From assembly GCF_024529975.1 (NCBI RefSeq), contig NZ_AP024897.1, positions 3,224,001 through 3,288,000 of the forward strand: a DNA stretch of 64,000 nucleotides. Reading direction: 5' to 3'. Position numbers and translations under genes: made by a program. Positions 58,754-64,000 of this stretch are shown here, piece after piece. Below the pieces are notes generated by a model, which was not told the origin of the DNA, searched no databases, and was given only the letters and a program-made list of their open reading frames with translations. The stretch's first letter is position 1; each line of letters opens with the position of its first letter. Source of the DNA: Vibrio quintilis. Its GTDB lineage: Bacteria > Pseudomonadota > Gammaproteobacteria > Enterobacterales > Vibrionaceae.

Positions 58754-59497
58754 GTGTCATTCAATCCACATACATTCCCTCTGCCTGTTACTAAGTGTAG
58801 AGCTTTCTTCAAACTTTTTTATAGCTTTATCGTATTTTTATCACTTTTCTTTAACGTTTTTGCTAAAGCGGCAACGCAGGAACAAATTACTCATATCCGG
58901 AAAACAGCAGAAAATTATGCACTTCAAAAAATAGAATTCCCCGCCGGAGGAAAGATTGCTGCGACTGCAGCTCCTCTTGATAATCGGATACAAGCTTCTG
59001 ATTGTCCAACCGGATTAAATGCATTTTCTTCCTCAAAAAGGGGTTCTGCTACTAACATCACTGTTCTTGTTGAATGCAAAGCTGAAAACTGGCGGGTATA
59101 TGTTCCCGTACGTCTGAAAATCACAATTCCGGCAGTTACAGCAATTCATCCATTGAGCCGTGGACAAATCATTACTCAACAAGACGTTAGTGTTAGCATG
59201 GTAGATCTGCTTCGCTTCAGACAGCAAGGTTTTTCGTCAATAAATCAAGTCATAGGCGCAAAAGTTAAAAGAAATATCACTCTGAATGATATTATTAACA
59301 ATCATGACATTTGTATTGTTTGCCGAAATGATAAGGTTGTGATAAGAGCGGTAAAAAATGGCCTGGCCATTACCACGCATGGCATTGCACTCTCTGATGG
59401 AATTCAGGGCGAACAAATCAGAGTGAAAAACACTAAATCCAAACGAATTATTGATGCAAGAGTTTCAGGTATCAGTGAAGTAACGGTACATTTTTGA
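58754..59497 (+). CDS. flgA: P-ring assembly chaperone FlgA
   Basis: The 247-residue periplasmic protein starts with GTG and has a hydrophobic signal (FFKLFYSFIVFLSLFFNVFAKA). A SAF domain with LSRGQIITQQDVSVSMVDLLRFRQQGFSSINQVIGAKVKRNI and NGLAITTHGIALSDGIQGEQIRVKN follows. It helps FlgI assemble the P ring. It diverges from cheV. I saw no clear sigma-54 or sigma-28 box in the 83-nt gap. Confidence 0.93.
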   Translation: MSFNPHTFPLPVTKCRAFFKLFYSFIVFLSLFFNVFAKAATQEQITHIRKTAENYALQKIEFPAGGKIAATAAPLDNRIQASDCPTGLNAFSSSKRGSATNITVLVECKAENWRVYVPVRLKITIPAVTAIHPLSRGQIITQQDVSVSMVDLLRFRQQGFSSINQVIGAKVKRNITLNDIINNHDICIVCRNDKVVIRAVKNGLAITTHGIALSDGIQGEQIRVKNTKSKRIIDARVSGISEVTVHF

Positions 59498-59547
59498 ACT
59501 TTTATTGAGCCCAGAGTAAAAAAACATCAGTTTTGGCAAAGAAAATG

Positions 59548-59574
59548 CTAAAGTATCCTTTAAGGACGTCGATA
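59548..59574 (+). promoter_or_regulatory. Sigma-28 (FliA) promoter of flgMN
   Basis: TAAAG (59548-59552), a 14-nt spacer and GTCGATAT (59567-59574) match 11 of 13 positions. A sigma-28 promoter here means FliA drives its own anti-sigma factor. Confidence 0.85.
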
Positions 59575-59613
59575 TTGACGGTAAGCAAATATACATTTAA
59601 CTAAGGCTCAGCT

Positions 59614-59934
59614 ATGGCAAGCATTGATAACATTCGTTCTGGCCAGTCTCTGGCAAATACCAGTCGAAGCACGCAACGCGCGGAAAACAATGCATCTGAA
59701 TCAAAAACTGAAACAGCGAGGCAAAGTGTTGCCTCTGATAAAGATGCAGTCTCTCTAAGTACACAAGGCAAAGCACTTGGAGACATTCACAATACATTAT
59801 CGTCATCTCCTGCATTTGATACGGCAAAAGTACAGGCGATTAAAGATGCAATTGCAAATGGCTCTTATAAAGTCGATGCAGAAAAACTTGCAGATAATAT
59901 GATCAAGTTTGAAAAAGAACTTGGTGACGCTTAA
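59614..59934 (+). CDS. flgM: Anti-sigma-28 factor FlgM
   Basis: The 106-residue protein has a disordered polar N-terminus (MASIDNIRSGQSLANTSRSTQ) and a C-terminal sigma-28-binding region (FDTAKVQAIKDAIANGSYKVDAEKLADNMIKFEKELG), the FlgM signature. It holds FliA inactive until exported through the finished hook-basal body, or through the sheathed flagellum in Vibrio. flgN follows after 40 nt. Confidence 0.95.
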   Translation: MASIDNIRSGQSLANTSRSTQRAENNASESKTETARQSVASDKDAVSLSTQGKALGDIHNTLSSSPAFDTAKVQAIKDAIANGSYKVDAEKLADNMIKFEKELGDA

Positions 59935-59974
59935 TCTGATGATCAGAAAATCGAAGCGAGCAGGTTAGTAAATC

Positions 59975-60400
59975 ATGGCAATCTTAAAAGATTTACTCGA
60001 ATTTCAGTTTACGAACGCACAATCTTTGTCTGAGCTCTTAGATCAGGAAAAGGTTGTGATTGCTAAGCGCACATCATCAGAAATTGAAGCGATTGCAAAG
60101 CAAAAAATCACACTGATTAACCAGTTAAATGACACAGACCAAAGAATCGCAAATCATCCTGATCTGCCGGGCCTGCAACAGGATGAAGCGCTAACAAAAC
60201 TTGTGGAACAAACAAAAGTTTTAATTACGGAATGTCAACAAGTTAACATGGTCAATGGTGAAGCACTGAAACGAGCACAACTTAGCTTTAATAAGCTAAA
60301 CAATCTGATGCAACAAAGTCAGGGAAAAATCGGGATGACTTACACCCCTGAAGGTCAGACCCGTACAATATCAACACTTGGTACGAATATTAAAGCCTGA
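59975..60400 (+). CDS. flgN: FlgK/FlgL export chaperone FlgN
   Basis: The 141-residue helical protein (MAILKDLLEFQFTNAQSLSELLDQEKVVIAKRTSSEIEAIAKQKITLINQL) fits FlgN in size, coiled-coil pattern and position after flgM. It keeps the junction proteins FlgK and FlgL soluble before secretion. It ends at a bidirectional terminator. Confidence 0.88.
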   Translation: MAILKDLLEFQFTNAQSLSELLDQEKVVIAKRTSSEIEAIAKQKITLINQLNDTDQRIANHPDLPGLQQDEALTKLVEQTKVLITECQQVNMVNGEALKRAQLSFNKLNNLMQQSQGKIGMTYTPEGQTRTISTLGTNIKA

Positions 60401-60426
60401 ACCATGTGTACATCGTCCGAAACAAT

Positions 60427-60448
60427 AAAAGCGCCAACAGGCGCTTTT
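60427..60448. terminator. Bidirectional terminator between flgN and flgP
   Basis: The 9-bp stem AAAAGCGCC/GGCGCTTTT with a 4-nt loop gives a U-run in both directions. Confidence 0.92.
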
Positions 60449-60484
60449 ATTATTTCTCGAGCAGTTCAGAACAAAAACTGATTA

Positions 60485-60916
60485 TTAGAAAAGAGTTTTC
60501 TGACGTTTATCCGGTACTTGCTGAACTTCACCGTAATCTCTCATTTGTTCCATTTTATTAACATTCAAACGCAGCTCAGTCACATAGCTATCACCCACTT
60601 TGTAACTACGAACAACCTCAGCCCCACGAATTACACCATCCACAGCACCAGAGGTTGCTTCCGTTCCCAGACGCTGATCAGATAGTTCGGCCCGGCCACT
60701 CACCCTCATTCCGTAAACCTGCTCAGCAAGTTCACGGTAAGCATCAATCTTAGAAGCACGCATCGCCCGGACTTGTTTCTCTTTTAGAGTTCGTCCTTTC
60801 TGTTCACTGATAGATGCATATCCAACAGCCGTCAGCCAGTTATCTTTATTCAGCGTTTGTAAAGGCTGACATGCCATCAGAAATAATGCTGTTATTGATA
60901 CTAACAAAAATTTCAT
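60485..60916 (-). CDS. flgP: Flagellar outer-membrane lipoprotein FlgP
   Basis: The 143-residue lipoprotein has lipobox LMAC (Cys16). The body contains LKEKQVRAMRASKIDAYRELAEQVYGMRVSGRAELSDQRLGTEATSGAVDGVIRGAEVVRSY, the LPP20-like FlgP signature. In V. cholerae FlgP is needed for motility and outer-membrane flagellar structures. It lies 9 nt after flgO and the two form one unit. Confidence 0.92.
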   Translation of the reverse strand: MKFLLVSITALFLMACQPLQTLNKDNWLTAVGYASISEQKGRTLKEKQVRAMRASKIDAYRELAEQVYGMRVSGRAELSDQRLGTEATSGAVDGVIRGAEVVRSYKVGDSYVTELRLNVNKMEQMRDYGEVQQVPDKRQKTLF

Positions 60917-60925
60917 TCAACACTC

Positions 60926-61561
60926 CTAAGGGCGCAATATGACAGTGTAAGGTTGTGTTATCGTTGGGTCTGAACGAATCAGCACTCCGTCCTGAGTACG
61001 CATTGTATTCAGTGTATCTAAATCACGTCCAATCCTGTCTGCTGGCAAGAATCCCTGCGCAGTTGCTACAACAATGCGGGATTGCATACCAACAACTCTG
61101 GCATTGACAATAACACCACCTTCCTGACGTAGCATTGTACCGGTCAGGACATATTGAATGGCTTGCTTTTCTGCCAGATTCTTCCAATCCCGGCTGAATG
61201 CAAAATCACCCTGTTGTGTCACCTTAATTGAACCTGTAGTTTTGAAGTCAACGACCTTAAACCCTCTTTGTTGTAACTGGTGAATAAAACCTTCCGTTAC
61301 AGAGTTGCCAAGCCAGTTCGTTGCATCCATATTCTGCAGATCAACAAAAGAGGTCACCGCAATCGGTGTTCTTGCCGTCATACTCGTATTGGACTTGATC
61401 AAATCCTCCGTCATACTCTCCACAAAAAAGTCTAATGTATGACGCGGACTTTCCATTAACATAAACTGAGATCCGCTATAGGAATCTTTACCATTGTATA
61501 TAGGGGCATAGGAACATGCTGTCAGAGACAACACAAAAACCATTATTAGCCATCTTTTCAT
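60926..61561 (-). CDS. flgO: Flagellar outer-membrane lipoprotein FlgO
   Basis: From the ATG at 61559-61561, with GGAGAG upstream, the product has 212 residues and a lipobox LTAC (Cys16). A reading from 61588 adds nine residues before the signal peptide. The FlgO domain shows PIAVTSFVDLQNMDATNWLGNSVTEGFIHQLQQRGFKVVDFK. FlgO works with FlgP in Vibrio flagellar outer-membrane assembly and motility. Confidence 0.92.
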   Translation of the reverse strand: MKRWLIMVFVLSLTACSYAPIYNGKDSYSGSQFMLMESPRHTLDFFVESMTEDLIKSNTSMTARTPIAVTSFVDLQNMDATNWLGNSVTEGFIHQLQQRGFKVVDFKTTGSIKVTQQGDFAFSRDWKNLAEKQAIQYVLTGTMLRQEGGVIVNARVVGMQSRIVVATAQGFLPADRIGRDLDTLNTMRTQDGVLIRSDPTITQPYTVILRP

Positions 61562-61646
61562 GTTCTGCTCTCCAGATAACCCAGACAAAATTCAGTGTCC
61601 GTATTTTGACGTAAATGTGGAACACTCTTTGCTTTTCTATTGATAT

Positions 61647-61674
61647 TCGAGTCTTAGAAAAGCTTTGCCGATAA
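61647..61674 (+). promoter_or_regulatory. Possible sigma-28 promoter of flgT
   Basis: A perfect -10 element GCCGATAA lies at 61667-61674. The -35 is weak: TCGAG (61647-61651) with a 15-nt spacer. The position 50 nt before flgT is suitable. Confidence 0.45.
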
Positions 61675-61724
61675 TTGCTATCGTAAACAGCAAGCAAATT
61701 TTATACCTGAGTGGCAGAACATAT

Positions 61725-62855
61725 ATGAAAAAAATTCTAACTACTTTTATACTAATCCTTTCAGCAATGGTCGGGGCGTCCCCGGCAATGGCTTCATGGT
61801 ATGAAGTAACAGGGACGTCATACGTCGTCTCATCACAGAAAAAAGCCAGTATTCAGGCACTTGAAGACGCTATATATCAGGCTGTCAGTTTTTCCGGTGC
61901 CGATATCGGCAGCATTAGTCCGCTATTTCCTTTATTAGATGCGGATAAAACTGAGTTTCAGTTTACCAATCATGAAATTCGCTACATCCTTGTAGAAAAA
62001 AGAGAAATTAAAAATGATGTCATGTACGTTCATGCAAAAATAGATATCTATCCATCGGCAACAACTTGCCACATGAACGAATATAAGAAAACTTTTCTCA
62101 TCAGTAACATCGACTTAGAATCACCACAACAGGCAGTGATGGGGCAGATATACGATCTGGGGGATGACTTCGCCCAGGTTATCGATAAGCAGCTCACTCA
62201 GGAATCACATAGTTTTGTGTCCGTCGGCACGACAAATTACGCCATCAATAAAAGCCACCCATCCCGGATCAAGATGATTGCCGAAGACAAAGGTGCTCAA
62301 TATATTATTGGCGGAAAAATAACTGACCTGACAGCAACTATTTCCTCCAATGCCGGTAACGAAATCATCAACAGAGAATTTGCGCTTGAAATGCATGTAT
62401 TCGATGGGAAAACCGGAAATGAAGTATATAAGCATAACTACCGCGAAATTGCACAGTGGCCTTTTCCGAAAACCAGTCAGATTGATACCCGGAGTGCAAG
62501 ATTCTGGGCATCAGCCTATGGCGAAATGTTGCTCCGTCTGAGCAGAAAAATCATGCTGGATCTTGAATCTGAATTTTCCTGTAAAATTACACTACCGGAA
62601 GTTGTGGCAAAATTCGGCAATAAGATTACGATGAATCTTGGCCGTCTGCATGGCGTAAAAACCGGTGACAAATTACAGTTATGGCATACCGGTTCATTTA
62701 TTGATCAACATGGCATTCCCCGGAACAAAGTGACCAAAAGTAATGTGACGCTCACAGTCACCCGGATTTATGAAAAAGACGCCGAACTCAGCATTGATCA
62801 GGACGAACTGGCAGACAGTGTTCAGATTGGTGATGTGTTGCAAAAACAGAATTGA
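61725..62855 (+). CDS. flgT: Flagellar H-ring protein FlgT
   Basis: From the ATG at 61725 the product has 376 residues with a signal peptide (MKKILTTFILILSAMVGASPAMA). A reading from 61665 would add 20 residues in front of it. Mature sequence begins SWYEVTGTSYVVSSQKKASIQALEDAIYQAVSFSGADIGSISPL. FlgT forms the Vibrio-specific H ring around the L/P rings and is needed for the T ring (MotX/MotY) and stator placement. It diverges from flgOP. Confidence 0.93.
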   Translation: MKKILTTFILILSAMVGASPAMASWYEVTGTSYVVSSQKKASIQALEDAIYQAVSFSGADIGSISPLFPLLDADKTEFQFTNHEIRYILVEKREIKNDVMYVHAKIDIYPSATTCHMNEYKKTFLISNIDLESPQQAVMGQIYDLGDDFAQVIDKQLTQESHSFVSVGTTNYAINKSHPSRIKMIAEDKGAQYIIGGKITDLTATISSNAGNEIINREFALEMHVFDGKTGNEVYKHNYREIAQWPFPKTSQIDTRSARFWASAYGEMLLRLSRKIMLDLESEFSCKITLPEVVAKFGNKITMNLGRLHGVKTGDKLQLWHTGSFIDQHGIPRNKVTKSNVTLTVTRIYEKDAELSIDQDELADSVQIGDVLQKQN

Positions 62856-62871
62856 TTACATGTCACAGTCG

Positions 62872-62892
62872 CAGGGCACGCAATGTGCCCTG
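62872..62892 (+). terminator. Probable terminator of flgT
   Basis: The 8-bp stem CAGGGCAC/GTGCCCTG with a 5-nt loop lies 16 nt after the flgT stop; the following T-rich stretch is interrupted. Confidence 0.65.
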
Positions 62893-63076
62893 TATTCCTT
62901 CAATCAATCATTAAAAAGACTTCTATTCAGAGAGTTACCTTCCACTTTATCACTCAGAGATTAACTTGTGATCTTCATATAATTTCTGTGAAAAGAACAA
63001 GTCTGCCGGTATTTACCCCCTGTATTCCTATCTGGTTTTGTGGCTTGATCACGGTTTATCACACAAATAAAATTAA

Positions 63077-63095
63077 AATGAAAACATGTTTCTTT
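63077..63095. promoter_or_regulatory. KdgR-like operator upstream of pectin methylesterase
   Basis: AATGAAAACATGTTTCTTT matches 15 of 18 defined positions of the KdgR consensus known from pectinolytic enterobacteria (AATGAAACA-N-TGTTTCATT). It lies 38 nt before the gene start, where a repressor would block transcription. I infer induction by pectin breakdown products (KDG). Confidence 0.6.
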
Positions 63096-63132
63096 TTTTT
63101 AGATTCGACATTTCAATAACAAGGATAATTCT

Positions 63133-64000
63133 ATGAATAAGCATCTTGCCAGAGGGCTGAGTGCATCGGCTTTGTTCTGTATTTACTCTGCAACCGCTGT
63201 CCCTTTATATGATGTCACTGTTGCGACAGATGGTTCAGGTGATTTTCGCTCGGTTCAGGAGGCCATTCAACATGCGCCGGATAACCAGCAACCTTATGTT
63301 ATCTATATACGAAACGGTATTTATCAGGAAAAACTGGAAGTAAAACGACCCAATATCCACCTGATCGGTGAAAACCGGGATAAAACCGTCATTACAGCAA
63401 CGACTGCAAACGGCACCTTTAATAAAAAGAAAGGGAAGAAATTCGGAACGACAGGAAGCCGGACCGTCAACATTGATGCGACAGACTTCAGCGCCCGGTC
63501 TTTAACCATTGAAAATGGTTTCGATTATCCGGCCAATCAGGCAAAAGCAAAGGATGATCCAACCCGGATAAAACACACACAGGCCGTCGCACTCCTCATT
63601 TCCAGAAAAGCCGATCGCATCCAGTTTAAAGATGTGAACCTGAAAAGCTATCAGGATACTTTTTATACCAAAGCCGGCAGAACTTATGTCGATGACTCCC
63701 GGATCATGGGAACAGTTGATTTCATTTTCGGGCATGGCACTGCTTTATTTGAAGACAGTGATATCGTTGCCCGCTACCGGGGCGATGTAAAACCGGGCTC
63801 TCCCCTTGGGTATATCACAGCCCCAAGTACAAATATCAAAAAACAGTTTGGTTTAGTCTTTAAAGACTGTCGCCTGAGTAAAGAAGCAAAAGTTCCGCCT
63901 CATAGTTACGGATTAGGACGTCCCTGGCATCCGACCACAAGATTTTCTGACGGACGCTATGCCGATCCTGATGCTGTCGGCCATAGTGTATTTATCAATT
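63133..64000 (+). CDS. pemA: Secreted pectin methylesterase (CE8, PemA-like), 3' end outside the window
   Basis: The first 289 residues are present, from the ATG at 63133 (AAGGA about 8 nt upstream). A signal peptide covers about residues 1-23. The CE8 beta-helix follows with SYQDTFY (Gln174, Asp175), GTVDFIFG (Asp196) and GLGRPWHPTT (Arg263). The Asp-Asp spacing of 21 equals that of Dickeya PemA (Asp178/Asp199), and FSDGRYADPDAVGHSVF is nearly shared with it. It removes methyl esters from pectin outside the cell so that lyases can act. Its promoter region carries a KdgR-like site. Confidence 0.95.
   Translation, partial: MNKHLARGLSASALFCIYSATAVPLYDVTVATDGSGDFRSVQEAIQHAPDNQQPYVIYIRNGIYQEKLEVKRPNIHLIGENRDKTVITATTANGTFNKKKGKKFGTTGSRTVNIDATDFSARSLTIENGFDYPANQAKAKDDPTRIKHTQAVALLISRKADRIQFKDVNLKSYQDTFYTKAGRTYVDDSRIMGTVDFIFGHGTALFEDSDIVARYRGDVKPGSPLGYITAPSTNIKKQFGLVFKDCRLSKEAKVPPHSYGLGRPWHPTTRFSDGRYADPDAVGHSVFIN

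Noticed and set aside
63042..63057. Possible CRP site upstream of pemA (TGTGG...TCACG)
   Set aside because: The half-sites are separated by 5 nt instead of 6 and the match is weak, so I do not report a CRP site although control by CRP would be plausible.

Overview
The window looks like about 64 kb of a Vibrio (Vibrionaceae) large chromosome. The evidence is two polar-flagellar loci with five flagellin genes of the Vibrio type (starts such as M-A-V-N-V-N-T-N), the Vibrio-specific motor and outer-membrane genes flgO, flgP and flgT, FlrA/FlrB regulators, and a conserved block between the loci whose order, as far as I recall it, is that of Vibrio cholerae chromosome 1. A pectin methylesterase of the Dickeya PemA type at the right edge suggests a strain that meets plant or algal material. 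Species is not resolved.

Layout. Positions 1-9526 (minus strand) hold flagellar locus 2, read right to left: flaE, flaD, flaB, flaG, fliD, fliT, fliS, flrA and the start of flrB. Positions 9644-40293 hold housekeeping genes: DyP peroxidase, a DUF2956 protein, a small winged-helix protein, YffB, dapE, an M15 peptidase, DUF2897, bamC-dapA, bcp, two paralogous dCache chemoreceptors, a PerM-like permease, bepA, arsC-wrbA-like, DUF2066, uraA, ybaK, a 5'-nucleotidase, the hemA-prfA-prmC-SirB1-kdsA run, and lolB-ispE-prs, pth and ychF. Positions 40569-42139 hold 13 tRNA genes of only four kinds (Met, Leu-UAG, Gln, Leu-CAG) that grew by segmental duplication. Positions 42752-58670 (minus strand) hold flagellar locus 1: cheV-cheR, flgBCDE, flgFGHIJ, flgKL, flaA, flaC. 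Positions 58754-62855 hold flgA, flgMN, the divergent flgOP and flgT. A pectin methylesterase gene starts at 63133 and runs off the window.

Regulation can be read directly. Four sigma-54 boxes (GG-N10-GC, or GT for flaA) precede flgB, flgF, flgK and flaA. Five sigma-28 boxes with an exact 14-nt spacer precede flaB, flaC, flaD, flaE and flgM. Hairpins separate flgE from flgF and flgJ from flgK, so the transcription units match the FlrA -> FlrB/C (sigma-54) -> FliA (sigma-28) cascade known for Vibrio. The tRNA array has its own sigma-70-like promoter with a GC-rich discriminator. A KdgR-like operator lies just upstream of the pectin methylesterase.

Most of the window is ordinary Vibrio core genome. 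I saw no prophage, transposase, CRISPR array or rRNA, and no clearly new multi-gene system. The items most worth a second look are the pectin methylesterase with its KdgR-like site, the shared flaC/flaD leader whose reading frame stays open, the duplicated tRNA array, a hexanucleotide microsatellite beside it, and a dispersed intergenic palindrome.
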